Of a stretch of DNA of 64,000 bases, positions 36,797-47,590 are shown piece by piece; positions within the stretch are counted from its first letter, which is position 1, and each line of letters opens with the position of its first letter. This stretch comes from Medicago truncatula (taxonomy: Eukaryota; Streptophyta; Magnoliopsida; Fabales; Fabaceae), in the NCBI RefSeq assembly GCF_003473485.1, contig NC_053043.1, positions 38,106,576 through 38,170,575 of the forward strand, read 5' to 3'. Position numbers and translations under genes: made by a program. The notes beneath the pieces were generated by a model, which searched no databases, had not been told where the DNA came from, and worked only from the letters and a program-made list of their open reading frames with translations.

Positions 36797-37944
36797 TAGT
36801 GGCGGAGCCAGAAAATTTATGGAGCTCGGGCAAAAAATTAATTCTAAATTCACATGTGATATAAAATATAAACAGTCATAAATCGAAATAAAAGAGATTT
36901 ATCATTTTGTCAACAAAAGTACAGTTTAAAATAGGGTTATTAATTGAAATTGATCACGTAATATACGTGAAGTCTGAAAATTGACCCCGTAATTAAATAA
37001 CATGTATTCTGACCATGTAATTCAAGATTTTTATTATTTATAACATGTAATATACGCGAAGTCCAAAAAAGCAACCGATAGATTGAATTTTTTCATGATT
37101 TCCTAGAGGCGAGTTAAGAACGTTAAAATATGGCTTTAACAAAAAAATTATAAATTTTCGACTAATGACAAATTAATTATGAATTTTTAAAGTGTCAAAA
37201 GCTCAAAAAAACAAAACAATAAAAATCTCAATCTATAAATCGAATTTTGAGCTCATTATTTGCAGAGACATCTATAAAAATACATAAAAAGGATCTGTAA
37301 AGTTTCATAGCATTTCGAAGTCGTTTAAATTTATTTTGATTTTTCAACTGAAACGTGAAAAATTGAAATTTTGTTCCGCGTAAGCGTATACTCACAAGTC
37401 AAATTTAGTTCCCTAATTTTGTAGGCATGACTAGAACATGATAATAACCTTCAAAGTGAAATTTTGTAATTTTTAAACGAGATACAAATTAATTATAAAT
37501 TGTTTAAGAAATTCATAATTAATTTATCCATGGTCGAAGAAATTTAATTTTGTGTAAAACTATATTTTTAACGTGAAAAAATTCAACCTGTAGGTCACAT
37601 TTTTAGACTACACGTATATTATAGGGTGGTCAAAATTAAATAAAAAGAAATTCAAGTTACAATGCTAGAATATATGTTTTGTATTTTATTAGGTTATTTT
37701 TCAAACATAAAGTATATTACAGGGTCAAGTTGAACAATTAACCCGTTAAAATAAGAGACATGAACCCGTCAATAGTGTGCTAAATAAAATTCCAAGATCT
37801 ATTTGCGTGTGACAATTTTCAGATTGCCTAAATTTTTCTTTTTGTAAATGTGTTAATGAGCTTTTGGGTCGAGTTTAATGTGCAAAAATTATTGATCGAG
37901 CCCGGGCGACCGCCCGGGGTCGCCATACGCTAGAACCGCCCATG
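36797..37944. mobile_element. Non-autonomous hAT-like element with 8-bp target duplication
   Basis: The 8-mer GTTATGTG is identical at 36789-36796 and 37945-37952. The ends are short imperfect inverted repeats: TAGTGGCGGAGCCAG on the left, and CATGGGCGGTTCTAG as the reverse complement of the right end. An 8-bp duplication and such ends fit the hAT superfamily. The 1,148-bp interior has no transposase. A CCCGGGCGACCGCCCGGGG palindrome-rich patch sits near the right end (about 37900-37919). Confidence 0.75.
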
Positions 37945-38059
37945 GTTATGTGCAAATATTTATAACCATTTCAATGTAACTTTTATGCATGCATGCCTTT
38001 TAACTTCAACTATTATTTAGTACTAGATCTCACACCACGACAAAACGTCACACGCACGG

Positions 38060-38088
38060 CCCGTGCTGTACCACGGGTTATCGACTAG
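38060..38088 (+). mobile_element. Possible Helitron 3' terminus
   Basis: A 6-bp stem with 6-nt loop (CCCGTG-CTGTAC-CACGGG, 38060-38077) is followed 7 nt later by CTAG (38085-38088) and then T. A hairpin just before CTRR is the Helitron 3' end pattern. No 5' TC end or Rep/helicase sequence was found. Confidence 0.35.
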
Positions 38089-38323
38089 TTTCCCCTTTGA
38101 AAGGCTAAAACTAAGGTACAAAAAATCATTTGAATTTTCCATGAAAATCATAACAAGGAAGTTTGCTTATATCCTCGTAGTTAATTAGACGATCATATCA
38201 TAGAATTAGATCTATTATTCATTATGATATAGAAAATATAAAATTTTATTTGTATGATAATAAGGCATACATGAAAATGATGCTACAAGATCACATAATA
38301 AACGTCATCTAATAATTTAAACA

Positions 38324-38662
38324 TTAATCAATAGATACAAAGGAAATGAGTTTCTTGAAGCTCTTCGATGCATTCTCATGCACAAAGGCCTTGTAAGGGT
38401 AGGACTCAGATCCAATGATGACATAAAGGATGAAACGGTAGTTGGTCCCATCAACAGCTTGTGATTCACCCTTGATGATCTTGTCCAACTTTGAATAAAA
38501 TCTTTGTTGCTTGCCATACTCGGTCACGGCAAAGTTGGCGATTTCAATCACGTGTGGATCATTGAGGTTCTTGATGGGGCTATAACCACCTGGTTTTGCT
38601 TGATTTCTGGCCGCAGAGGCCAACAAAACAAGGAGGAAAATAACAAGATATTGAAATCTCAT
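38324..38662 (-). CDS. Phytocystatin (cysteine proteinase inhibitor), copy 1
   Basis: Single exon, 112 aa. Cystatins block papain-like cysteine proteases; this one should be secreted. Residues 1-22 form a signal peptide (hydrophobic LVIFLLVLLASA, likely cut near Ala19-Ala22). The N-terminal Gly pair needed for inhibition is GG at 25-26. The plant cystatin helix region reads VIEIANFAVTEYGKQ at 38-52, a variant of the LARFAVxEHN type. The first binding loop QxVxG is present as QAVDG at 68-72. The usual Pro-Trp of the second hairpin is absent (SYPYKAF at 87-93), as in the short 'cysteine proteinase inhibitor 5'-like plant proteins. A close copy lies at 58591-58932, and the 5' and 3' flanks are shared. 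Confidence 0.93.
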   Translation of the reverse strand: MRFQYLVIFLLVLLASAARNQAKPGGYSPIKNLNDPHVIEIANFAVTEYGKQQRFYSKLDKIIKGESQAVDGTNYRFILYVIIGSESYPYKAFVHENASKSFKKLISFVSID

Positions 38663-38762
38663 AATGCTAGTATTGTATCGTATCTTTTCAAATGGTGTGA
38701 ATTTATGTTGGCTGCTTGGTTATACATACATATATATTACATTAAAGATATGTCAATGTGGT

Positions 38763-39379
38763 AATATATTATGAGAAATGATATTTATACAACTTTCTCT
38801 TTCATACTCACATTATCTTTTTATTCTCTCATCTCTTTTCTCTCTCAATTGTTTTTGACCAATAAAAAGAGAGAAAAAAAAATTATCATAAAGATTGTAC
38901 CAAATAGTTGTTCAAATATCATTGCTCATATATTATTTTGCTAGTCAATATAAATCAAATAAATCAAATCAAGTCAAAAAGTTTAAATCAAATCAAATCA
39001 AGTCAAATAAATAAAAAGTATAAGAAAGGTAAAAAGTTAAAAGTTATTTTAAAAAAAGCAAATCACTTTTATTACAAAGTACATGAAATCTCTTTATAAT
39101 GTCAATCATTTAATATTTTACATTTAATATTTAATAAATATAGTCATTAGTAGTTATGAGTTGAATATATCTTTCGGAAAAAAAGAGAGTATTACGATGA
39201 ATATAATATTTTGGTATAAGGTGTGTCCCCTCTATGCACAACTCTATAATTAATTTCCTGACTTAAATAAGGTAGTGTTAGGGAGGGTTACCTCATCCTT
39301 TGTATTAAGGGTGTAATGACACACCTTTAGGGGTACAATTACGCATAACTTGACATGCATCATTGTTAAGTTAGTTGCT
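38763..39379. other. Cystatin upstream region and intergenic DNA
   Basis: Contains A-rich repeats of AATCAAATCAAGTC (about 38950-39005), also found upstream of the other two cystatin loci (about 59050 and 63800). This marks the extent of the duplicated segment. No gene was recognised. Confidence 0.45.
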
Positions 39380-40150
39380 TGTAACATTCCGATTTTTAGT
39401 TCACTATAATTTTAATTATTTATAATTTAATTGTTTATTTGATGGGTTAGTTGATTTTGTTATAAATTGTGAAGTAATGGGTATTTTGGAAATTTAAAGA
39501 ATGAATGATATTTTTGTAAAATTATTAGAAAATAAGAGTTTTGAGAAATTCAGAGAATATAGTTGTATGGGTAGGGTAAATATGAGGTTTAAGTGAAGTA
39601 AAAGAGTAGTGTTTTATTTGTGGAGAGAATAGAGACTAAGGTCCTTAAGAATTGAGAGAACCAAGCCCATAATATAAAATAGATTGTAGTGTGTTGTGAA
39701 TTAGGGTTAGAGTTTTTAGTGACATTTTAGAGAAAGAGGCAAGAGATAGAGAAAGGAGAGAAGAAGAGATCTAGAGGAAGAAGAGGAGAAACTTGAAGAT
39801 GAAATTGATGTTGAAATTGATGTTAAATTCATGTTCTATTGATTAATTGATGATGAAATTGTGTTATAATATGTTATTGTGATTATGAGTATATGATTGT
39901 TTGTGAGTTTATGAAGTTATGATGATAAATCCATGATTTGTATGTGTTGTTTTTGTTGTGTTATTAAGTTATTATGTTGCGGTGATTTTCGGAGATCAAG
40001 CTATTGATTAGCTTTGACTTACAATTTTTAGTTTTCCACCGAGCTTTTATTTTTTCCAAGGAAAATGGGAAAAGATCGAATAAACCCTATATTTTTAGAG
40101 ATTAAAGGTCCGGGGTTGGATACGTAAAAGGAAGGTATTAGCACCCCAAA
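39380..40150 (+). repeat. Possible LTR-retrotransposon remnant
   Basis: The stretch starting TGTAACATTCCGATTTTTAG resembles the left end of plant Ty3/Gypsy LTRs (TGTAACA-type). Further on, a segment at about 40106-40150 with GGTCCGGGGTTGGATACG and GAAGGTATTAGCACCCC resembles leader DNA of legume Gypsy elements. No matching right end or target duplication was identified. Confidence 0.3.
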
Positions 40151-40960
40151 CGTCTATAGTACTCTATAAGAACCTCTTGCATTCATTTATTTTTGGCTAA
40201 AATTGATTGTTTATTTGCTTGTGAAAAACGATTAATTAGATAATGAAAAAGAAAATATTTTGTTATATTTTTTTGATTTGGAAAGACAAAGTCTTTTGCC
40301 TACGTATCCGTGCGAGATCAAAATCACGTAGTTCGGGGTAAAAAGCCGAGTGATTTGTTTGATATTTTTTAGTTTTTGAAAAGGTTTTAAAAGATAAAAA
40401 CCATATTGTAAAAATAAAATTTGTTTAGTTGTTTTTTAATTTTAAAAGAAAGATTCAAATATGATTAAAATTGATTGTAGTTTTGTTAAGAAAAGAAAGA
40501 TAAAAATCAACTTGATAAAGATCAAGGGTTTTTTTAGACAAGAAATCCTCTTTTTTTTTTTTTTTTTTTTTTAGAAATTAAAATGACGAGAATTTAAACG
40601 CGAGAGAATTCCGTCGAGACGCTTGGTCAAAACGAATCTCCTTCCCCCCTGAAAATATAAACTAAACCTAATTTTGCATTTTTTAAACATAAAACTTAAT
40701 AAATAAATAAAATAAAGACAATACATATTTTCTTTATATTTTTACAATTTCCCAAAATCCATTCTAATAGCAAAATGATAAATGAGAAAAAAAAAATGCA
40801 AATGGTGACGATAAACATAAATAAAAATGATATGCTAAAACATAAGACAGTAAAAAAAAATGCAAGAAAAATAAATAAGAAATAAACAGGGGGTGCAGAA
40901 ATGAAAAAGGGGGTGCAGGAAGTAAAACTCAGATCTTTGGGCCTAAATGGTAACGCCCCC

Positions 40961-41118
40961 TATTTAGATTGAATTTAGACTTTGCCCCCCCCGCGCCTAT
41001 TTTAAAACTCGGAATTTTACCCCCTATTTTGATTGATTCTAGATTTTGCCTCCCCTATTTTAAAACTTGGAATTTTACCCCCCGTTTTATGTCTTTTAGG
41101 ATTTTGCCCCCTCCCCCT
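40961..41118. repeat. Three degenerate ~60-bp C-rich repeats
   Basis: Repeated order of 'CCCCCTATTT..GATT..TAGA(C/T)TTTGCC(C/T)CCCC' followed by 'TATTTTAAAACT(C/T)GGAATTTTACC', starting near 40958, 41022 and 41080. It borders the left end of the 1.42-kb tandem array. Confidence 0.65.
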
Positions 41119-41428
41119 CTTTCAGGATGTCTAAGTAAGGGAGTAGTAACAGATCGAAAATAGGTTATTGCCCACGCCCCTAGCCCATGTGCCCCTGCGT
41201 GTAACTCCATGCGCCCATATGCGGGCATAAAGTGGTTTTCGCTTCTTTTCCAAGCTGGATTTGTGCAAAAAGCCTAGTTTTCTTCTCTTAAACCCTAAGT
41301 AACCATATGTTATTGATGACAGGTCATCTTACGTTATTCTTAGTATGTTTATCAGTCATTTTTAGTAAGTTTTACATCCAGAATAGAGAAGTATTAGTAA
41401 TATTGCTTATGATTTCGGGACATTTGTA

Positions 41429-41725
41429 ATGTTTTCTATGTTTGTATCATGTAACTCTATTCTTCCCGAAAACATAACAATTATAGGATGTTTTGATGTA
41501 ATTCACAAAGAAATCATACAAATCGGCAAAACAAGACATATGAAGACCTTGGAAAGATCAAGAGACCTATTAAGGGGTCATAAATTTAGTCCATGTAAAC
41601 AGGGTCATATCGTTAAATATTTTGTAATTTCTACAACCGCAATTGAGATTAAGTCAACACATTTATTTGTATTTATTAACTACATGAAAAATCATGACGT
41701 AGTCACAGTTTCAATTTTTTTATAA
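41429..41725 (+). other. Repeat-internal open frame, copy 1 (98 aa)
   Basis: Frame shared by the tandem units, with core GKTRHMKTLERS and KFSPCKQGHIVKYFVIST. I do not recognise the protein. Differences from copies 2 and 3 include many amino-acid changes (K/E, I/M, D/N, V/L), so there is no sign of protein-level conservation. It is more likely a chance frame in a young repeat than a gene. Confidence 0.3.
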
Positions 41726-42064
41726 CTGGTTTTGATTGACCAATCAAGAAATCTAAACAAACACCACTCAATTTTGGGCAACTAATTCACATATAGACTT
41801 GAAAAATCTGATAGTATACTAATGAATTGATAAATTCTTAGTTTCTTTTATATTTTTTTTGATATGCAAACAGAGAGGTGAGGTATCAGGGAGAAGCTGA
41901 AACATCCCAACTAGGTTGGCACCCAACAGCAGCTCCCATCCTGTACCGCCTCTCAATACGTAGTAATATTAATAATAAAAGGGAAAACTGTACAAAGGAG
42001 GGGGGACTAGGCCAATACCCTCAAAACAAAGCAAAAAACAAAACAGAAAAAAAAACAGAAAAGG

Positions 42065-45000
42065 CTACGGAAATCTAAAGTTAGGCATGCCATTTCTATC
42101 TCTAGTGAAATCAATTGACAAAGAAACTGGCATAATGTGGAACCAAGTAGTGTCAGTCAATTCATGTCCCAATGAAGCCATAGCATCTGCACAACCATTA
42201 CCTTCCCTGTAAATATGAGAACAGATAACAAATAAACCAAGTTGCATGCAATTATGCCAACGGTTTCTGAAACGCATAGGAATGGCGGAATGATTTTTAA
42301 AAGCATGAACCGCACCAGATGAATCACTCTCTAGCCATAACCTGGACCAATTATGTCTTGCCGCATATTCCATAGCAAGCATAAGACCTGTAAGCTCCGC
42401 TTCAAAGACGGTTCCCTCTCCAAGATTGCTAGAAAAGCCTCCCAAGTAAGCGCCTGTAAAATCTCGAAAAATTCCCCCACAAGAAGAATTAATACCAATA
42501 ACGGATCCATCCGTGTTCGCCTTCACCCAAGTAATTGTTGGAGGCTTCCAAATAACTGAAACAATATCCCTAACACGACGGTGTGATGGAGGAATTAACA
42601 GGCTATGTAACAAATCAACATCACCAATAACACAATTACCGGTAGAACTTACACCCGACATGGTTACCAAAGTAGAAATTTTTGCGAAAGTGTTATGAAG
42701 AGTAGCTTTTAAAGAGCTGAACCGAATTGCATTTCTTGCCAACCAAATAGTGTGCACCGTATGAACGAGGGCAGCAGCAAATACATCTGAAACCTGAGAG
42801 CTGCAGCGCGGCGGAATGCAATCAAGAATGGAGGAGAAAGATAGCAGCGAGATATTGCATTGTAATTTAACGCTCAACCATCTCCAAACAGAAACCGCAA
42901 AGTCACATTCAAGAAATAAATGTGATGATGTTTCAGCCTGCTTGAAGCAAAGGACACAAACCGAAACTAAGGTGCAGCCCCGCATTCGTAAGTTCTCATC
43001 AGTTGGGAGCTTAGACAACATCATGCGCCAGAAAACAAAAGAATGTGAGGGAGGAATGCAAGTTCTCCAAATAACTACCGGCCAATCAAGACAAACAAGA
43101 TTAGGCCGCAAAAACAGATGTGCAAGCCTAGCAGTAAGAACGCCATCAGTAGCATGCTTCCAAACCCGCTTGTCCGGTAAAGGAGTGACCGGAAGTGTGA
43201 TACTTAAAGCCTGCGCTGCTACGTTTGGGAAATCAATAAGAGGTCGAGGGATCTGCCATGTACCATCAACAATTACCGTGGAAAGTTTCACCGTAAGGGA
43301 AGGAAACATATGCCTCGGAACATTTAACAAAGAAACCAAAGAAGTGTCCATCCAATTGTCCAGCCACAAATTAATATTGTTGCCATTACCAATTATCCAA
43401 ACTGAATTTTCAGTCACCACATTCAAGAATTCGCTCACACCAGGCCAAATAGAAGATTTAAAGTACCTTGTGCGAGGGAGACCATAGGAAAGGAACCGCT
43501 GCTGAAAGAGGCGAGAGCATTGCGAGTCTTGTGTGAAAAGACACCAGCTGCGATGCAATAACAAAGAGGAATTTATGGTGCGGGTAGATTTGAGATCAAG
43601 GCCTCCAAACTCCCAAGGAAGACAAACTTGGTTCCACGAAACAGTACAAACTTTGCGAGTAGAAATATCACCACTCCAAACAAAATTTTTGATCCATCTA
43701 TCCAACATCTTCAATAAACTAATAGGCCACCGATAGATATGAAATGAGTAAACCAGCATACCATGTATTATCGACTTCACCAATTGGACCCTACCCATGA
43801 TGGATAAAAGAACTCCTTTCCAAGTGGCGAGCTTCACCTTAATACGATCAACAATCGGTTGAAAATGACTGCATTTAGGCTTACCTTGGAAGATGGGGCA
43901 GCCTAAATATTGGAAAGGGATTGAGCCCACGGCAAACCCGGACAAATGAGATAACATATTCCTCCGAGTAACAGTCATAGCCCCGGTAAACATTTTGCTT
44001 TTATCAAAATTTACAAGCTGTCCGGAGGTGTCAGAATAAGTTTGGAAGATATGAAGCAGACATCTAATATTTTTCCTCGAACCAACACAACAAATAAAGA
44101 CATCATCCGCATAAAGAACATGCGTCGGAAGCGAAATACCTCTACAGTAGGACATGGGCTGCAAAGAATTGGAAACCCGCTCCAATTCAAGAAATCGACT
44201 TAAACATTCTTCTGCGAGACAAAATAATAATGGAGAAAGAGGGTCTCCTTGGCGCACGCCTCTAGTGCAAGAGAAATAACCAACGGCTTTACCATTAACC
44301 AAAATAGAGAGATGAGCTGATCGCAAGATAGAAAAAATCCAGTCACAGAAAAGGTTACTGAAACCAAATTGTTTCAATACTGATACTAAAAAATTCCAAT
44401 CAAGAGTGTCAAACGCCTTGCGGATGTCTACCTTGATGGCTATGTTACCACCATATTGTTTCTTTGATAACGAGTTGATCACCTCCGAAGCAATAATCAC
44501 ACAATCTGAAATGTTGCGGTCGCGTACAAATCCCCTTTGTTGTGGCGAGATTATACACATACAAATAAGAGCAAGTCTGTCAGCCAAAATTTTAGTAATG
44601 ACTTTGAACTGAAAGTTGGCCAGAGCAATAGGTCTAAAGTCCCCCATGGAGGCAGCACCTGGGACTTTAGGAAGCAACACCAAAATGTTAGCATTGAGAT
44701 TAGGAATCAAATGCCCCGTGTAAAAAAATTGTTGTACTGAACTGACAACATCGACCCCAACAATGTCCCAAAAATGCTGATAAAAATGTCCCCCAAAGCC
44801 ATCATGGCCCGGAGCGCCATCTGCATTCATGTCAAACACCGCATTCTTAATTTCATTAAATAAAGGCATGGCAATTAAAGCAGCATTTTCCTCTATCGAG
44901 ACCAGCGTCGGAATAACTTTCGCAACCAAGCCATTGTCAATGCAATTATTCACACCACCAAAAATATTCTGAAAGTATGTCAGCACATGTTCCTCAATTT

Positions 45001-46046
45001 CTGTAGGTATCGGTTTAGAAGATGCTTTAATACGAGCCATACGATGAAAATAAGCCGTGTTTCTATCCCCATAAATAAAACTCTGGTTTCTAGCTTTTTC
45101 TCTCCAAAATTGATCCTGGAAATTCATCGCTCTAGTCAGAGCTAGCTGCGCGTGTAACTCTAACTGATGAAGATTGGAATCCAAGCCTGAAGCATCAATC
45201 AAGTTCTGAATGCGGGTAACCTCGTCAGCTGCCAACTTGACTTGATTTTGCACATCACCAAAAACTGCTTTATTCCAAATCCGGAAGGCCTTTTTAACAT
45301 TGAGTAGCTTTGACTGTAACCTGTGCATTCCTGACCCAACAACATGTTTTTGCCAAGAGGAGATAATCAGGGGGCGGCATTCATCATGGGGAACCCAAGT
45401 TTTAAAAAATTTAAATGAGGTCGTCCTTCGCACACCAGAAGTATCCATAGTAACCAATAATGGGTGGTGATCTGACTGTGTCCTCACAAGAGCCGTGCAA
45501 GAAGTATTTCCCCAAAAATCAGTCCAAGCTTCATTACAAATGGCACGGTCAAGGCGCAAGAAGACAGATTCTGTATCTAACCGACCATTGTTCCAAGTAA
45601 ACTCTTTTCTCATGAGCCCCTAAAACGGCAATGAAATCCCGCACAAAGATCCATGGAGCCACAAAATTATTTTGAAGCATAGTCAAGTCCAGCCATAACT
45701 GTCGACGTAAAATGTACGATGTGCTGGCATAAATTCCAGCAAGATAAGTTTTAATGCCCTTGCAAACATGTTCCAGCACTAAACATTGAGATGATGTAAA
45801 AATAACATTGAAAGACACTTCAGAGCCCCACACCGCCCAAAGATTAGGAATAAGAGGCTCCCTTGTATTCACACAATAATTAGTAACCTGAAGATTATTC
45901 CAAAACCAACTAGGGATTGAATCATACAATATCATAGGCTCAACAATAAATACCAAAGAAGGAGTATTTAAATGACACATATCTCTGAAAGCTATCCGGG
46001 AATCATTGTTACCGATCCCCCTAATGTTCCAAAAAATAATCTTCAT
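42065..46046 (-). pseudogene. LINE ORF2 (endonuclease-RT-RNase H), endonuclease broken
   Basis: Two overlapping frames. The first (46046-45549) begins with the APE-type endonuclease start IIFWNIRGIG and runs to FVRDFIAVLGAHEKR; the usual GDFN motif is changed to RDFI. The second frame (45613-42065) resumes at EFTWNNGRLD, so roughly 35-40 residues of the endonuclease between HEKR and the FTWNN motif are missing and the frame changes. In the second frame, reverse transcriptase spans about 308-560, with DFRPIALANFQFKVITKIL, RGVRQGDPLSP and the catalytic YADD at 501-504. A zf-RVT region is near 850-930 (LPTDENLRMRGC and its Cys/His pairs), and an RNase H domain occupies the C-terminus from TDGSVIGINSSCGG to EGNGCADAMASLGHE with its acidic residues. 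RT and RNase H remain open. Confidence 0.92.
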
Positions 46047-47590
46047 TGAGAGTTTGGGAGAGGACCCTGTGACCGGGTTTTGGTTTGAAAATCTACCTTC
46101 TGCTTATTCAATTTTTTCTTTTGAGATTTGGAAATCACGGGGGAGAAAGGAACCTCAGTTTCAGCAGCTTTCTCTAACCAGGATTGCATAAAATCCATTT
46201 CTTGCCGTAAAGTTGGGTCTATATTTGCCTCAGGACTTGCAGATATAGAACTAACATCTAAATCTTGAACATGCATTAAAATTGGAATATCTTGAGTCAT
46301 TTCAGTACGAACAAAAACATCTCTAACATTTTCAAGCGGCATACTGAAAGAATTTGTTGACAGATGAGAGGTATTTACCGCGGCTGGCTGAACCGGAGAA
46401 TCAGAAAGCTGCTCCAAATTAGTAGTAGCTACATTAAACTGTGCAGCTGAAATTTCCTCCTCCACAGTAACAATTTCCTGTTGATCAATAGAGATATTAT
46501 CAATCAGATTTGCACGTTCTGATTCTTGATCCTTTTCCGTTGGGAATGAAGCGTCATGAGGAACGGGGACCTGAACTGGCTGCTGCTGTGAAGGACGCTG
46601 CTGATCCGCAAGATGCAGGGTCCCTGCTGTAGTAACTGGCACAACATCCTGAGGTTGCGCAAAAGCAAGTGAAGACCCAATGCCAGAAGGGTTGTCAATA
46701 GGCTTCCAGGTTTGCTTCGGAATGGGAACCTGTTTCTTTCCCTGTGCAACTGACAATTTATGCGCAGCAGCGTCTTGACGAGGATATAACCACCGACATA
46801 CCGTGACATCGTGTCCAATATTCTGACAATGTGAACAAAAATCCGGGAGCCACTCATAAGCTACCTCGACGTTAAAAGCGTATCCTTCCCTTTCCACTGT
46901 GATTTCATGGAACATTTTACGTGCAAAATCCATGTCTACTAAGATGCGAGCGTAATGACCATAGAGCCTCTTGGTCGTGGCATTGTCAATAATAAGTGGT
47001 GTGCCAATGGCGCTAGAAATTTCTCGTAAAGTCCTATCCATCCAGTATTCTTGTGGTAATTCCATCAGGCGAATCCACACTTGAGCATGAGTGTTTCTTT
47101 GCTTGTGCATGTTGAAATCTTTAGTCCATTCAAATAACCTTAGGACCCCTGGCTTGAGGTTAACGGTTCCTGATGCCCACACCATGCGCAAGTCAATATT
47201 AGAGGCAAAGGTAAATTCAAAAAAACCCCTCCCTAAGGGCCTCATACTCCATTCACCAGTCGTCTTCCACTGTTTTTGTAGCTTTAGGTGAATGTCCTTA
47301 GTTGTGTATGGTTTGTCCCCCTTGCTAAGGACCAGTCGGCCCCTAAGGTTGTGTTTACAAACCTCCAATCCTTTCTCATAGATTTGTTGCGTAATAGTTA
47401 TGCTAACAGACTCACCTCTAATCAAAGGTGTAGGAAGCATATCATTAGAAGAGTTCCTGGTTGCGGCTGTCAAAGCTTGGGCGAAAGAGATACGCTGCAC
47501 CGGTCGGGGCGGTGGAGGAGCCACCCTATCTGAGGAGAAACTCTGAGCGGCTGGAGCCAGCTCGGCCTGCCAATCAAAGGGCATGGCCAC
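46043..47590 (-). CDS. LINE ORF1 nucleic-acid-binding protein
   Basis: A 515-aa open frame. ORF1 proteins of plant L1 elements bind element RNA in the ribonucleoprotein particle. Residues about 70-240 look like the DUF4283-type domain (for example GRGFFEFTF, RLFEWTKDF, WIRLMELPQEYW). A CCHC zinc knuckle is at 252-265 (Cys252, Cys255, His260, Cys265 in FCSHCQNIGHDVTVC). A long polar, Gln-rich tail with basic end (SQKKKLNKQK) follows. The stop TGA overlaps the ORF2 ATG in the string ATGA. No frameshift or stop is seen, so ORF1 could still be made. Confidence 0.85.
   Translation of the reverse strand: MAMPFDWQAELAPAAQSFSSDRVAPPPPRPVQRISFAQALTAATRNSSNDMLPTPLIRGESVSITITQQIYEKGLEVCKHNLRGRLVLSKGDKPYTTKDIHLKLQKQWKTTGEWSMRPLGRGFFEFTFASNIDLRMVWASGTVNLKPGVLRLFEWTKDFNMHKQRNTHAQVWIRLMELPQEYWMDRTLREISSAIGTPLIIDNATTKRLYGHYARILVDMDFARKMFHEITVEREGYAFNVEVAYEWLPDFCSHCQNIGHDVTVCRWLYPRQDAAAHKLSVAQGKKQVPIPKQTWKPIDNPSGIGSSLAFAQPQDVVPVTTAGTLHLADQQRPSQQQPVQVPVPHDASFPTEKDQESERANLIDNISIDQQEIVTVEEEISAAQFNVATTNLEQLSDSPVQPAAVNTSHLSTNSFSMPLENVRDVFVRTEMTQDIPILMHVQDLDVSSISASPEANIDPTLRQEMDFMQSWLEKAAETEVPFSPVISKSQKKKLNKQKVDFQTKTRSQGPLPNSQ

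Noticed and set aside
42816..43487. 223-residue plus-strand frame inside the LINE
   Set aside because: It is antisense to the clear LINE ORF2 RT/zf-RVT region on the minus strand.
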